Both the position numbers and the translations under genes were made by a program. A DNA stretch of 64,000 nucleotides, taken from NCBI GenBank assembly GCA_026671195.1, contig JAPOHD010000015.1, forward strand, positions 62,001-126,000. Direction: 5' to 3'. The DNA comes from Draconibacterium aestuarii (GTDB lineage Bacteria; Bacteroidota; Bacteroidia; Bacteroidales; Prolixibacteraceae). The notes under the pieces are model-generated. The model did no database searches, was not told the origin of the DNA, and was given only the letters and a program-made list of their open reading frames with translations. Of this stretch, positions 9,991-19,405 are shown in pieces (positions within the stretch are counted from its first letter, which is position 1; every line of letters starts with the position of its first letter).

Positions 9991-10013
9991 TGAATATAAC
10001 TTCAACCATTTTA

Positions 10014-10043
10014 ATCCGAAAGAAGAATCTTTCGGATTTTTTT
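10014..10043 (+). terminator. Rho-independent terminator
   Basis: ATCCGAAAGA pairs perfectly with TCTTTCGGAT around an AGAA loop and is followed by a run of T. It ends the lipoprotein gene at 9196-9990. Confidence 0.88.
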
Positions 10044-10067
10044 ATCAAAAAGTTTCAAGAAGTTAGT

Positions 10068-10096
10068 TTTGTTGGGAAGGGCATTTTGTAAATTTG
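10068..10096 (+). promoter_or_regulatory. Promoter of the SIMPL-domain gene
   Basis: TTTG, 17 bases and TAAATTTG fit the Bacteroidota promoter pattern. The -7 box overlaps a possible TTG start at 10094, which argues that translation begins at the ATG at 10115. Confidence 0.6.
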
Positions 10097-10114
10097 AGTA
10101 AAAAAAATAATACT

Positions 10115-10816
10115 ATGAAGAATTCTGCAGCTGTTATTTTAGGAGCCTTTATTGTTGTTGCATTTAGTGTTTTAGGGTGGTATTTTAAAGAGTCGAAACG
10201 TTCACAGCAGAATGTAAAAGTGGTGGGTTATGCTATTGAAGAGTTCGAAAGTAACCTTGTAAAATGGTCCGTCGGATTATCGGAGCGTGTGCCCATGAAC
10301 GGGACACAAGAAGGATACCGAATTATGGCTAAGAAACTGGATGAGTTTGAACGAATTTGGAAACAAACCGGCATAAAAACGGATGAATTTAAGGTTTTTC
10401 CTATAAATTTAAACCGCGAATACGGCAATGGCGGACAGGTGGGTTATAATTTGACCCAACGAATTTATGTGGTTTCCAGCGATATTGGGGAAATTGAAAA
10501 ACTGGCAATTAATCCAAAAATATTTGTGGAGAAAGGAGTGATTTTTGATAATTCGCTTATGGAATTTTTTAGTACTGAATTGGAAGAGATAAAAAAGGAG
10601 TTGCTGGGCGCAGCTACTCAAAATGCGCGTGAAAGGGCTGATCTAATAGTATCAACCACCGATTTAAAAGTTGATAAATTACTTTCGGCACGATCGGGTG
10701 TATTTCAAATTACCGAACCTTATTCAACTGAAGTTGCAGGTTATGGAATTCACAATACAAGTTCTTCAACGAAAAATATAAAAGTTACAGTTTCTGCCGA
10801 GTTCTTGCTGCGTTAA
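10115..10816 (+). CDS. SIMPL (DUF541) domain membrane-anchored protein
   Basis: A single N-terminal membrane segment (AAVILGAFIVVAFSVLGWYF) is followed by a periplasmic SIMPL/DUF541 domain. Family features are the early strand VKVVGYAIEEFESNLVKWSV, the helix LLGAATQNARERADLI and the closing TKNIKVTVSAEFLL. SIMPL proteins are widespread in the envelope and their molecular role is not settled. The TTG at 10094 sits inside the -7 element, so the ATG at 10115 is used, giving 233 residues. The gene is convergent with the transglycosylase gene, with 3 bases between the stops. Confidence 0.85.
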   Translation: MKNSAAVILGAFIVVAFSVLGWYFKESKRSQQNVKVVGYAIEEFESNLVKWSVGLSERVPMNGTQEGYRIMAKKLDEFERIWKQTGIKTDEFKVFPINLNREYGNGGQVGYNLTQRIYVVSSDIGEIEKLAINPKIFVEKGVIFDNSLMEFFSTELEEIKKELLGAATQNARERADLIVSTTDLKVDKLLSARSGVFQITEPYSTEVAGYGIHNTSSSTKNIKVTVSAEFLLR

Positions 10817-10819
10817 AAT

Positions 10820-12427
10820 TTAACCTTTCCTTTTAATTTTTAGTTTTTGTCCGATATATAACCCACGGTCGTTTTTAAGATTGTTTAGCCTCATAATCTC
10901 ATCGGATGTGATTCCTGCATATTGTTTGGCAATTTCCCAAATTGTGTCACCTTTCCGAACGGTATGGTAAACGTAATTGGAATCAAGTGGTTTAACTTCT
11001 TCTTTTTTTGTTGGAGCCGCAGTTTTTCCAATTGATTCTTGTTTTTGGGCAAAACTCATCGAATTTATTTTGTCGTATTTGGCTTGGTCTTTTTCCGGTA
11101 CATAAATGGCTAATTTCTGGCCAATTCTGATTATGTCGCGGTTAATGTTGTTCCAGTACCTCAAATCAGAAGCGCGAACATGGAACCACGAGGATATAAA
11201 GCCAACATTATCGCCCGATTTTACCGTGTATATAACTTTGGCTTTCCCTTTAATGTCAACCGGTGTAAAATATGTGCTGTTACTTGTTGTTGGGTTTACA
11301 AGCGTGTTGTCGGGGAAATATTTATTACGTTCGAATGCAAAAATGGCAGTATCGGCATCAATAAATGCCATTATATTTTCCTGAGGCAAAACCAATGGGT
11401 ATGGTTTGCTCTTTTTTGCCGGAATTACATCGTGGCGGTACATTGGATTTAAAGCCCTGAGCTGTTTTTTTTCAATGGCTATTTTCGCGGTAATCTGGTT
11501 GAAATGAAGATAATCAGTTATCATTACAGTATCAACTGCCAGCGAAATTTCTGGGTATTGTGGAATTAGATTGTGTTCTTTGTGGTACTCAAAAGCATAG
11601 GTTGCGGCAATGAACGCCGGAACATAGCCCCGGGTTTCGCGAGGTAGTCGGTAGTAAATTTCCCAGTAATTTCTTTTCCCTCCCGACCGGCGAATGGCAC
11701 GATTTACATTTCCTGGGCCGCAGTTATATGCTGCAATTGCCAAATGCCAGTCGCCATACATATTGTACAAATTGGTTAAATAACGGGCAGCAGCATCGGT
11801 GGCTTTAATGGGATTGCGACGTTCGTCAACAAACGAGGTAATCTCAAGTTTCATATTTTTGGCTGTGCCGTACATAAACTGCCATAAACCGTTTGCTCCG
11901 GCCCTTGAACGTGCTATCGGATTTAAGGCTGATTCAATAATGGCAAGGTATTTAATCTCGAGAGGCATATCATACTTGTCGAGAGTTTCCTCGAAAATGG
12001 GGAAATAATAGGCCGAAAGCCCCAGCATTACCTCAACCTGTTCCCGGCGCTTTTCGGTATACATTTTGATGTAGTTGCGAACCACTTTGTTATACGATAA
12101 ATCGATTCGCTGCTCAATGTTCGACAGACGTTGAATATAAACCGAATCGGGTAGTTCTTTGGGAAAATTGTTCAGTCGCACCTCAGAGGTGTCGAAATTA
12201 AATTTGTTTTGTATTTCCCACGAATTAAGCAGACTGTCCATTTGATCTGAGAATATCATATTCAGATCATCATCGATATCGAGTACACTATTTTCGGTAG
12301 TATCGATTGCTGCAATTGTATCGGTTTCTGTTGTTTCAAAAAAAGTAGAATCGGAAGTTTGAGCTATTCCCTGAAAAGAAAACAGCAAAAACAGGTATAT
12401 AGAAAGATGTAAAATCTTGTTCTTCAT
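10820..12427 (-). CDS. mltD: MltD-like lytic transglycosylase with two LysM domains
   Basis: A secreted peptidoglycan-cleaving enzyme. A signal peptide (residues 1-22) is followed by an acidic linker and the GH23/SLT catalytic domain at about 140-320. The catalytic Glu 165 is in AIIESALNP, with the family blocks GANGLWQFM and AIAAYNCGPGNV. Two LysM repeats begin at YTVKSGDNVGFI and YHTVRKGDTIWEI and bind glycan strands. The order parA, parB, DUF5683, mltD on one strand is common in Bacteroidota. There is one base between this start and the stop of the DUF5683 gene, so they are cotranscribed. Confidence 0.92.
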   Translation of the reverse strand: MKNKILHLSIYLFLLFSFQGIAQTSDSTFFETTETDTIAAIDTTENSVLDIDDDLNMIFSDQMDSLLNSWEIQNKFNFDTSEVRLNNFPKELPDSVYIQRLSNIEQRIDLSYNKVVRNYIKMYTEKRREQVEVMLGLSAYYFPIFEETLDKYDMPLEIKYLAIIESALNPIARSRAGANGLWQFMYGTAKNMKLEITSFVDERRNPIKATDAAARYLTNLYNMYGDWHLAIAAYNCGPGNVNRAIRRSGGKRNYWEIYYRLPRETRGYVPAFIAATYAFEYHKEHNLIPQYPEISLAVDTVMITDYLHFNQITAKIAIEKKQLRALNPMYRHDVIPAKKSKPYPLVLPQENIMAFIDADTAIFAFERNKYFPDNTLVNPTTSNSTYFTPVDIKGKAKVIYTVKSGDNVGFISSWFHVRASDLRYWNNINRDIIRIGQKLAIYVPEKDQAKYDKINSMSFAQKQESIGKTAAPTKKEEVKPLDSNYVYHTVRKGDTIWEIAKQYAGITSDEIMRLNNLKNDRGLYIGQKLKIKRKG

Positions 12428-12428
12428 A

Positions 12429-13124
12429 TTAAAATGTAAAGGTACAGTTTACGCCTATAACGGGCTGGTATCTATCGTAATACATAATGGGCTGCCAGTT
12501 AAAGCTAAGATCTTCGCTAATGTTGAAATCAAAAAAGTGTGCATCAACACTCGCATCAATAATGTTTAAACCGTAAAATCCAATAATACTAATTACCAGC
12601 AAATCCCGGTTTCGGCGATAGTAAGTTTGCTGCCTGTTTAAATTTGTTTTAAAATTTTCGTAGTCTGTTGGATTCGTGAGATCGTAATAGTCGGCATATT
12701 TTAAGTCTAGATGCGAATTGGTATTTTCGTCGCCATCTGTAAGGTCGCTGTAGGCTTGCTTCATTATACCGTAATTATCGTTGTTCCAGTGAATGAAGTA
12801 TCCAATAGTTGCGAAACCCGCATAAACCAACGGAATTTTCCAGTATTTCTTGTTATAAGCTTGCCCCCATCCCGGAATAATTGCCGAATAAAGCGAAGCC
12901 TTGTGCGCCGAATGTTTCACTTCAGTTTGCATATTGGCTTCAACAATTCGGGTTGAATCGATATCAACAATCTGTCCGTTCGAATGTAATCCGAAAAAAA
13001 ACGGGAGTAAAATGAGTAATATTTTAGGAAAAATTCTGCCTGCAATCACACCAAAAATTTTGCGCAAAAATAGAAAATACCCTCGGCTTTTGTGTGTTTG
13101 TTGTGCTTTATTTTTGATTTTCAA
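12429..13124 (-). CDS. DUF5683 domain envelope protein
   Basis: A Bacteroidota-specific family of unknown function, seen between parB and a lytic transglycosylase. An N-terminal hydrophobic segment ending HSNGQ looks like a signal or anchor. The family core HKASLYSAIIPGWGQAYNKKYWKIP is near residues 75-98, with two further hydrophobic stretches and a beta-like C-terminus. No ATG is available near the N-terminus. The TTG at 13124 overlaps the parB end by 17 bases, and a later TTG before RKIFGVIAG would also give a good signal, so the start is uncertain. Confidence 0.82.
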   Translation of the reverse strand: MKIKNKAQQTHKSRGYFLFLRKIFGVIAGRIFPKILLILLPFFFGLHSNGQIVDIDSTRIVEANMQTEVKHSAHKASLYSAIIPGWGQAYNKKYWKIPLVYAGFATIGYFIHWNNDNYGIMKQAYSDLTDGDENTNSHLDLKYADYYDLTNPTDYENFKTNLNRQQTYYRRNRDLLVISIIGFYGLNIIDASVDAHFFDFNISEDLSFNWQPIMYYDRYQPVIGVNCTFTF

Positions 13125-13977
13125 TTATTTTAACAATTCTCTCCAGGTCTTTTTCCGATTTGAAAGGGATGGTGATTTTACCTTTCCCTTTTTCATTCAT
13201 CGCAAAATCAATACGGGTGTTAAAGATTTTGTCGAGCTCGGTTTTTATAATCTGATATTCTTTTGGAAATTTTGGTTTTGTCGATTTTTCAGACGTTTCA
13301 TTTTCTTCCGAATTCAAATCACGCACAACTTCTTCCACTTTACGAACCGAAAATCCGTGTTTGATTATTTGTTCAAAAATCATGATTTGAGTATCCGGAT
13401 CATCGATGTTGATTATTGCCCGCGCGTGCCCCATTGAAATTTGTTTTTCAATAAGTCCTTTTTGAATAACTGCTGGCAGTTTTAACAAACGAAGATAGTT
13501 GGCAATGGTTGAGCGCTTTTTCCCAACTCGTGAACTTAGTTCTTCCTGTGTATATTCCAACTCGTCCATTAAACGCTGGTAGCTAAGTGCAATCTCAATC
13601 GAGTCAAGATCCTCGCGTTGAATATTTTCAACCAGTGCCATTTCAAGCATGCCATCGTCTTTGGCTTTACGAACGTATGCCGGGATTTGGTTAAGCCCTG
13701 CAAGTTGGGAAGCTCTGAAACGACGCTCTCCGGCAATAATCTGGTATTTGTCGTCAGATATTTTGCGCAAGGTAATCGGCTGAATCAGACCAATTTCCTT
13801 TATCGATGCAGAAAGTTCGGCTAATGCTACTTGATCAAACTTTGAGCGGGGTTGAAAAGGATTGGCTTCAATTTTTCGTAATTCAATTTCGTTAATCCCG
13901 GCGCCTTGCTGCATTTTTTCAGCATCGTCGATTAGTGCGCCAAGTCCTCTTCCCAATGCATTCCTTTTAACCATCAT
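13108..13977 (-). CDS. parB: Chromosome-partitioning protein ParB
   Basis: A DNA-binding CTPase that loads at parS sites and spreads to organise the origin region. It starts with the typical NALGRGLGALIDD. The ParB/Srx CTP-binding part has NPFQPR and IIAGERRFRASQLAG. The central helix-turn-helix follows (EELSSRVGKKRSTIANYLRLL), and a basic C-terminal dimerisation region closes it. The 289 residues are normal. parA lies 7 bases upstream. I found no convincing parS palindrome inside the window. Confidence 0.96.
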   Translation of the reverse strand: MMVKRNALGRGLGALIDDAEKMQQGAGINEIELRKIEANPFQPRSKFDQVALAELSASIKEIGLIQPITLRKISDDKYQIIAGERRFRASQLAGLNQIPAYVRKAKDDGMLEMALVENIQREDLDSIEIALSYQRLMDELEYTQEELSSRVGKKRSTIANYLRLLKLPAVIQKGLIEKQISMGHARAIINIDDPDTQIMIFEQIIKHGFSVRKVEEVVRDLNSEENETSEKSTKPKFPKEYQIIKTELDKIFNTRIDFAMNEKGKGKITIPFKSEKDLERIVKIIENQK

Positions 13978-13984
13978 AGCTGTA

Positions 13985-14791
13985 CTAATTTATAACCACA
14001 TTATTTTTTTCTTTCGACATTTGAGTCATGTCGTTACGCTGTAAAATCTCACGTGCCAGATTCATGTGATTTATGGCTCCTTTTGAACTGGCATCATATA
14101 ATACGACCGGTTTTCCGTAACTTGGTGCTTCGCTAAGTTTTATGTTACGCTGGATAACCGTGTCGAACACCATTTCCTGAAAGTGGTGTTTCACTTCTTC
14201 GTAAACCTGATTTGAAAGGTTTAGCCGGCTGTCGTACATGGTTAGTAAAAAACCTTCAATTTCCAGTTCCGGATTCAATCGGTTCTGGATGATTTTAATG
14301 GTGTTTAAAAGTTTACCCAACCCTTCCAGTGCAAAGTATTCGCATTGTACCGGGATGATGATTGAATCGGCTGCTGTTAAGGCATTAACGGTAATTAATC
14401 CAAGCGACGGAGAGCAATCGATAAGAATAAAATCATAGTTATGTCTTATTCCTTCGAGTGCATTTTTTAGTGCTTTTTCACGGTTAGGTAAATTTAGCAT
14501 TTCAATTTCGGCACCCACTAAATCGATATGTGACGGAATTAAATCCAGATTTTCGATTTCGGTGTGTAATACTGCTTTCTCTGCTTCAACTTCATTTACA
14601 ATGCATTCGTAAATGCTTGCTTGAACGTTTTTCACATCGAATCCCAGACCGGATGTTGAATTGGCCTGTGGATCAGCGTCAATTATCAGAACTTTTTGTT
14701 CCAGAACAGCGAGGCTGGCGGCCAGGTTAATTGTTGTCGTTGTTTTACCAACTCCTCCCTTTTGGTTTGCTAAAGAAATAATTTTTCCCAT
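13985..14791 (-). CDS. parA: Chromosome-partitioning ATPase ParA (Soj)
   Basis: A deviant Walker-type ATPase that binds the nucleoid and drives ParB-marked DNA apart. The deviant Walker A KGGVGKTTT is at 11-19, DADPQANST at about 40-48 and the Walker B region LIDCSPSLGL near 127. The 268 residues and the lack of an N-terminal extension mark it as a chromosomal (Soj) type. It is the first gene of the parA-parB-DUF5683-mltD unit. A TAACTTTG element at 14822-14829 on the same strand is a possible -7 box. Confidence 0.95.
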   Translation of the reverse strand: MGKIISLANQKGGVGKTTTTINLAASLAVLEQKVLIIDADPQANSTSGLGFDVKNVQASIYECIVNEVEAEKAVLHTEIENLDLIPSHIDLVGAEIEMLNLPNREKALKNALEGIRHNYDFILIDCSPSLGLITVNALTAADSIIIPVQCEYFALEGLGKLLNTIKIIQNRLNPELEIEGFLLTMYDSRLNLSNQVYEEVKHHFQEMVFDTVIQRNIKLSEAPSYGKPVVLYDASSKGAINHMNLAREILQRNDMTQMSKEKNNVVIN

Positions 14792-14821
14792 CTATGCGTC
14801 GTAATTTTTATTGAGTGGATT

Positions 14822-14829
14822 CAAAGTTA
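14822..14829 (-). promoter_or_regulatory. Possible -7 element of parA
   Basis: TAACTTTG matches TAnnTTTG 31 bases before the parA start. No TTTG at the proper spacing was found. Confidence 0.35.
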
Positions 14830-14914
14830 ACATTTTACCATAAACCACATTCGTTTTTTTTCAACGGTATGTTATTGAAATTACTAAAAGCTTGTAATTG
14901 AATTTAAAAGGGTG

Positions 14915-15910
14915 CTAAAATTTTTGAGATTTCATTTCCTTTTTTAGTTGCTTCCTATCGACAGGTACAACTCCGGGTTTTTCGCAAACCAAACCTCCTG
15001 CCAAGTTTGACATTAAAGCCATTATTTTGGGTGAAAGCCCGGCTGCCAACGCCAAACTTGCAACACTAATAACCGTATCGCCGGCTCCCGAAACATCCGA
15101 AATGTCTCGAATGACTGCCGGATAATATTGGTCGCTGATTCCATTGCTTATAAAAACACCTAGTTCAGAGAGTGTAACGAAAATAAATGCAAGATTGTGT
15201 TTTTTTCTGAATCTGGCAGCGGCCTTCTTTATTCCTTCCAGGTCGTCTTTCAGTAGTGGCAAACCCGCGCCTTCAACAAACTCTTTAAAATTTGGTTTGA
15301 ATAATGAAACGTTTTTGTAAGTTTTGAAGTTTCTTTTTTTTGGATCAACAGCTGTAAAAATGCCTTTTTCTTTTGCAAGTGTATTAATCGTTTCAAACAA
15401 GGTTGGTGTAATAACACCTTTGTCGTAATCAACAAAAATAATTACATCAACCGGGTTGGTCGTTATTTCGTTGGAAATGGCATCGATCAGCCCTCTTTCA
15501 ATTTTGCCGGAAATATATTCAACCGATTCTTCATCAACACGGGCAATGTGTTTCCCATTACTGATGATTCGGTTTTTTACGGTTGTGTTTCGGGTCGAAT
15601 CAACATAGATACCATTTTTCTGAATTTTTCTTTTGTCCAGTAATTCCAAAAATATTTTTCCTTTCTCGTCGTCGCCAACTACTGAGAAAAGGATCGGTTC
15701 TGCACCAAGTGCCTGTAAATTAAGCGAAACATTTGCAGCACCTCCCATCCGGTTTTCGCGCTTGGTAACAGCTACAATGGGTACCGGAGCTTCAGGCGAT
15801 AGCCGTTCTACTTTTCCCCACAAATAGGTGTCAATCATCACGTCGCCGATAACGATAGCACGCATTGTACTGAACTTTTCGAATATTTGATTTACGTCTG
15901 TACTATTCAC
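14915..15910 (-). CDS. hldE1: D-glycero-beta-D-manno-heptose-7-phosphate kinase (RfaE1-type, PfkB family)
   Basis: A ribokinase-fold sugar kinase that makes heptose bisphosphate for ADP-heptose, used in lipopolysaccharide cores and glycan decoration. IGDVMIDTYLWG, LSPEAPVPIV and GGAANVSLNLQALGA are diagnostic of RfaE domain I. The catalytic base is in DVSGAGDTVISV. At 331 residues it has only the kinase half; the nucleotidyltransferase domain must be a separate gene. The start is GTG, and an ATG 15 codons later would remove part of the N-terminal helix. priA lies upstream on the same strand with a gap of 91 bases. Confidence 0.87.
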   Translation of the reverse strand: MNSTDVNQIFEKFSTMRAIVIGDVMIDTYLWGKVERLSPEAPVPIVAVTKRENRMGGAANVSLNLQALGAEPILFSVVGDDEKGKIFLELLDKRKIQKNGIYVDSTRNTTVKNRIISNGKHIARVDEESVEYISGKIERGLIDAISNEITTNPVDVIIFVDYDKGVITPTLFETINTLAKEKGIFTAVDPKKRNFKTYKNVSLFKPNFKEFVEGAGLPLLKDDLEGIKKAAARFRKKHNLAFIFVTLSELGVFISNGISDQYYPAVIRDISDVSGAGDTVISVASLALAAGLSPKIMALMSNLAGGLVCEKPGVVPVDRKQLKKEMKSQKF

Positions 15911-16001
15911 TTAATGGTATTTAAGCTGTAAAACTACAAAAAAATCGACGTGAGAAAATAGCTTCATTTGAAATAGATTTAATGAGTGGAAGAGAATTTT
16001 G

Positions 16002-18473
16002 TCAATAGGGATCTACGTCAATATTAATGATACAATTACTGTTTGACGGTTGTTGTTTTACATTTTTAACCGATATTTCAATAGTACTTTTTACGAGATC
16101 CAGGTTTAAGGATTTGTCGATTTTAATCCAGATTTCTTTTTGGTGCCACAGCTGAATTCGGCTGATAAGCGGGAATTCGGGCCCCATCACAATCAATTTG
16201 TTGTTTTTGCGAAGCAGGGTTGCCAGCACGTTTGCAGCGCGGTTTACAGTATCAATATTTTTATGCTTAACTACAATTTTTAAAAGTCGGAAAAAGGGCG
16301 GATACCGAAATAACTTTCTTTCTTCGAACTGAATGTGTAAGGCTTTTAAATAATCTTGTTGTTGAATCAGTTCGATTAAAGGGTGGTCGGGTTGCGAAGT
16401 TTGTATAACAACTTTGCCTCGTTTGTGTTTTCGGCCGGCGCGGCCACTTACCTGCGATATTAGTTGATAGGCGCGTTCGTGTGCTCTGAAATCCGGGAAG
16501 TTGATCAGGTTGTCGGCATTTAAAATACCTACCACGCTAACATGTTCAAAGTCGAGGCCTTTGGTTACCATTTGCGTGCCAATTAAAATATCGGTCTTCC
16601 GGTCTTCCAGTTTTTTTACGATTTTGGAAAAAGCATCTTTTGTTTGTGTGGTATCTAAATCCATTCGCGCAATCCGTGCATTTCGAAAAAGATGTTTTAT
16701 TTCATCTTCGATTTTTTCGGTACCAAAACCACGTGTTTTTATTTCGGGCGATCCACATTCATCACATTTGTCAGGTAGCTGGTAACTAAATCCGCAGTAA
16801 TGGCAGCTTAGCCTTCGTTTGTATTTATGGTAGGTTAAACTTACATCGCAATTGCTGCATTTGGGAATATGGCCGCAGGTAAAACACTCCACATAAGGCG
16901 AATAACCACGGCGGTTTTGAAAGAGGATGATCTGTTCGTTTTTTTCCAGCGCCGACTCCATTAATTCGTACAAATCAGGAGTAAGAATAGAGCGCATCTC
17001 TTTACGCTTGTAGGCCCGTTTCAGATCGGAAACAATAATTTCGGGCAATTCCATTTCCGAAAAGCGTTTCAACAGGTTTACCAAACCATATTTTCCGGCA
17101 AGTGCATTGTAATACGATTCGTAAGACGGTGTTGCCGATCCAAGCAAAACTTTTGCATTGTTTTGAATGCCCAGAATAACGGCCATGTCGCGGGCGTTGT
17201 AGCGCGGAGTCGGATCAAGCTGCTTAAAGGAATTTTCATGTTCTTCGTCAACTATTATTAATCCTAGTTTCGAAAAGGGCAAAAATACAGCTGAGCGTGT
17301 ACCTAAAACTACCTGGTATCCTTTTCCCGGTTCTTGCTGAAACTGCAGTGTCTTTTCCCAGATTTCCACACGTTCCTGGCTGTTCAGTCGCGAGTGGTAA
17401 ATTCCTACTTTATTCCCAAAAACATTTTTCAGACGGTGAATAATCTGGGTGGTCAGCGCAATTTCAGGTACCAGATACAGTGCCTGTTTTCCGGTTTTCA
17501 GAATTTCATCGATTAAATGAATATATACTTCGGTTTTGCCGCTGGCTGTAATTCCGTGAATTAAAGTTACCTGCTTCGATGCAAACTCTGTTTTTATTTC
17601 AGCAAGTGCTTTTTCCTGGTACTTGTTTAAAAGATTAATACTTACCTGATCGATTTTTTCTTCTTCAATACGCGAAACCTGTTTCCTGTATTCCTTTAAA
17701 ATTTTCTTTTTGTCCAGTTCTTTCACCATACCCGGCGAAAAACCTGTGCCGTGTAAAAGTTCTTTTTTCGATATTTCCAGAACCTGGTTGTTATCGAACG
17801 CATTGGTAGCAGAGCAAAAATGATACAACAGTTTTAGCTGCTTTTTTGCTCGTTTCAGGCTTTCTGCTTTTTCGTTTAAGGTTTGTTCTGAATCTATTTC
17901 AGGATGCAGCTTTACAAATGTTTCTGTTTTGGGTTTGTATTTGGCATTTACTTTTTCTTCAAGGTAAATGAGCTTCTTGCTCATTAACGATTTTAAGGCA
18001 GCGTATGAAAATTCACTGCCCAGTTTTCGTTCCAACTCGGCCAATAGTGAAACCTCCTGCTCCAGTTGTCGAATAATCAGATCTTCTTTGTCGGAGAGTT
18101 TAACTTCTGTTTCAATACCGGTTAAAAATACTTTCGATTTGCTTTCCAGTTTTAATCCGGTGGGCAAAGCGGCCCTGAAAACATCGCCCAGGGTGCAGCA
18201 ATAGTAGGTGGCAATCCAGTGCCATAGTTTAAAATTTTCGGGAAGTACAACCGGGTGTTCATCTAAGATTTGCTGCACTTCCTTCACTTCAATATCGTCG
18301 GGCTTATTGTTCGAAAGTGACAGAACCAGTGCTGCATATATTTTTTTTTTGCCAAACTGAACAATCACTCTTTTGCCGGGTGAAATATCTCGTTCCAACA
18401 ACGGCGGCACTTTATACGTGTAGGCATCGTGTAACGACAGAGGCAATATTACTTGTGCAAAAAGTTCAGGCAT
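16002..18473 (-). CDS. priA: Primosomal replication restart helicase PriA
   Basis: A 3'-5' superfamily 2 helicase that reloads the replisome at stalled forks. The N-terminal DNA-binding domain begins ELFAQVILPL. The helicase core has Walker A GITASGKTEV, the DEEH box and the C-terminal motif QVSGRAGRKHKRG. Eight cysteines between about residues 525 and 575 (CFTCGH, CSNCD, CHYCG, CDECG) form the two zinc sites. The length of 823 is normal. The ATG at 18473 is used; a TTG two codons earlier is less likely. It lies 68 bases downstream of ispH. Confidence 0.95.
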   Translation of the reverse strand: MPELFAQVILPLSLHDAYTYKVPPLLERDISPGKRVIVQFGKKKIYAALVLSLSNNKPDDIEVKEVQQILDEHPVVLPENFKLWHWIATYYCCTLGDVFRAALPTGLKLESKSKVFLTGIETEVKLSDKEDLIIRQLEQEVSLLAELERKLGSEFSYAALKSLMSKKLIYLEEKVNAKYKPKTETFVKLHPEIDSEQTLNEKAESLKRAKKQLKLLYHFCSATNAFDNNQVLEISKKELLHGTGFSPGMVKELDKKKILKEYRKQVSRIEEEKIDQVSINLLNKYQEKALAEIKTEFASKQVTLIHGITASGKTEVYIHLIDEILKTGKQALYLVPEIALTTQIIHRLKNVFGNKVGIYHSRLNSQERVEIWEKTLQFQQEPGKGYQVVLGTRSAVFLPFSKLGLIIVDEEHENSFKQLDPTPRYNARDMAVILGIQNNAKVLLGSATPSYESYYNALAGKYGLVNLLKRFSEMELPEIIVSDLKRAYKRKEMRSILTPDLYELMESALEKNEQIILFQNRRGYSPYVECFTCGHIPKCSNCDVSLTYHKYKRRLSCHYCGFSYQLPDKCDECGSPEIKTRGFGTEKIEDEIKHLFRNARIARMDLDTTQTKDAFSKIVKKLEDRKTDILIGTQMVTKGLDFEHVSVVGILNADNLINFPDFRAHERAYQLISQVSGRAGRKHKRGKVVIQTSQPDHPLIELIQQQDYLKALHIQFEERKLFRYPPFFRLLKIVVKHKNIDTVNRAANVLATLLRKNNKLIVMGPEFPLISRIQLWHQKEIWIKIDKSLNLDLVKSTIEISVKNVKQQPSNSNCIINIDVDPY

Positions 18474-18541
18474 ATACAAAGAAAAATTCTTCGCTTAAAA
18501 GTAGTGTAAAAATCGGAATTGAGTTGGATTTAAGAATGTGC

Positions 18542-19405
18542 TTACCCAATATTTGTTTTTACCCAATCGGCCACTTCTTCCATCAGCCAGTTTGGCGTTG
18601 ATGTAGCTCCGCAAATCCCAACCGATTCAACCCCGGCAAACCAGTCTTTGTTTATTTCGTTAACTTTTGAAATGCGGTAGGTGGCATCGTTTACTTCCTT
18701 GCAAATGGTGTATAAATATTTTCCGTTAGAGCTTTTTTGTCCGGCTACAAACAGAACCAGATCATATTTACTGGCGAAATTTTTAAGGTTGGGTACGCGG
18801 TTTGAAACCTGGCGGCAAATGGTGTCTTTAATTTCTACCGGAAGTCCGGGTTGTATTTTTTCTTTTACCAGTTTGGCAATTTCGTGGAAATCCTCAATAC
18901 GTTTTGTGGTTTGCGAATACAAGGCAACCGGGCGATTCATGTCGATTTTATTTACATCGTCGATACTCTCAATAATAATTGCATTGTGTTTGGTTTGCCC
19001 GTTCAGTCCAATTATTTCGGCGTGCCCTTTTTTTCCGTAAATTACAACTTGTCCGTCTTGTTGCATGTTGCGTTTGTACGATTGTTTTACTTTTTCCTGC
19101 AAGGTTAGTACAACAGGGCAAGTCGCATCAATCAATTCAATGTTGTTTTCTTCGGCGTACGAATACGTTTCGGGTGGTTCGCCGTGGGCACGAATGAGTA
19201 CTTTGCAGTTTTTTAGTGTAAAATATTCGTCATTCGATATTGATTTTAGCCCCATCTTTTCGAGGCGGCTTACTTCCATACCGTTGTGTACAATATCGCC
19301 TAAACAATATAACTGTTTTGATTCTTTTAATTCGTCTTCGGCTGCTTTTATGGCATTAATAACGCCAAAACAAAACCCCGATCGTTTGTCAATTTCAACA
19401 ATCAT
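18542..19405 (-). CDS. ispH: 4-hydroxy-3-methylbut-2-enyl diphosphate reductase
   Basis: An iron-sulfur enzyme that makes IPP and DMAPP in the last step of the MEP isoprenoid pathway. The three cluster cysteines lie in GFCFGV (Cys 12), DATCPVV and DTICRQVSNR. AHGEPPETY and the C-terminal GATSTPNWL are family-typical. The length of 287 is normal. Its start overlaps the cmk stop by four bases (ATGA type), so the two are translationally coupled. Confidence 0.96.
   Translation of the reverse strand: MIVEIDKRSGFCFGVINAIKAAEDELKESKQLYCLGDIVHNGMEVSRLEKMGLKSISNDEYFTLKNCKVLIRAHGEPPETYSYAEENNIELIDATCPVVLTLQEKVKQSYKRNMQQDGQVVIYGKKGHAEIIGLNGQTKHNAIIIESIDDVNKIDMNRPVALYSQTTKRIEDFHEIAKLVKEKIQPGLPVEIKDTICRQVSNRVPNLKNFASKYDLVLFVAGQKSSNGKYLYTICKEVNDATYRISKVNEINKDWFAGVESVGICGATSTPNWLMEEVADWVKTNIG

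Noticed and set aside
10094-10114. TTG start for the SIMPL-domain gene
   Set aside because: The TTG overlaps the -7 box TAAATTTG, so it would lie upstream of the transcription start.
12901-13437. 178-codon plus-strand open frame across the parB/DUF5683 junction
   Set aside because: It is antisense to two well-supported genes and rich in Phe and Cys, as expected for a shadow frame.
13985-14791. parS-like sequences near parA/parB (for example TCACGTG around 14049 and GTTTCAC around 14188)
   Set aside because: Neither extends into a palindrome of the parS type, and both lie inside coding sequence.
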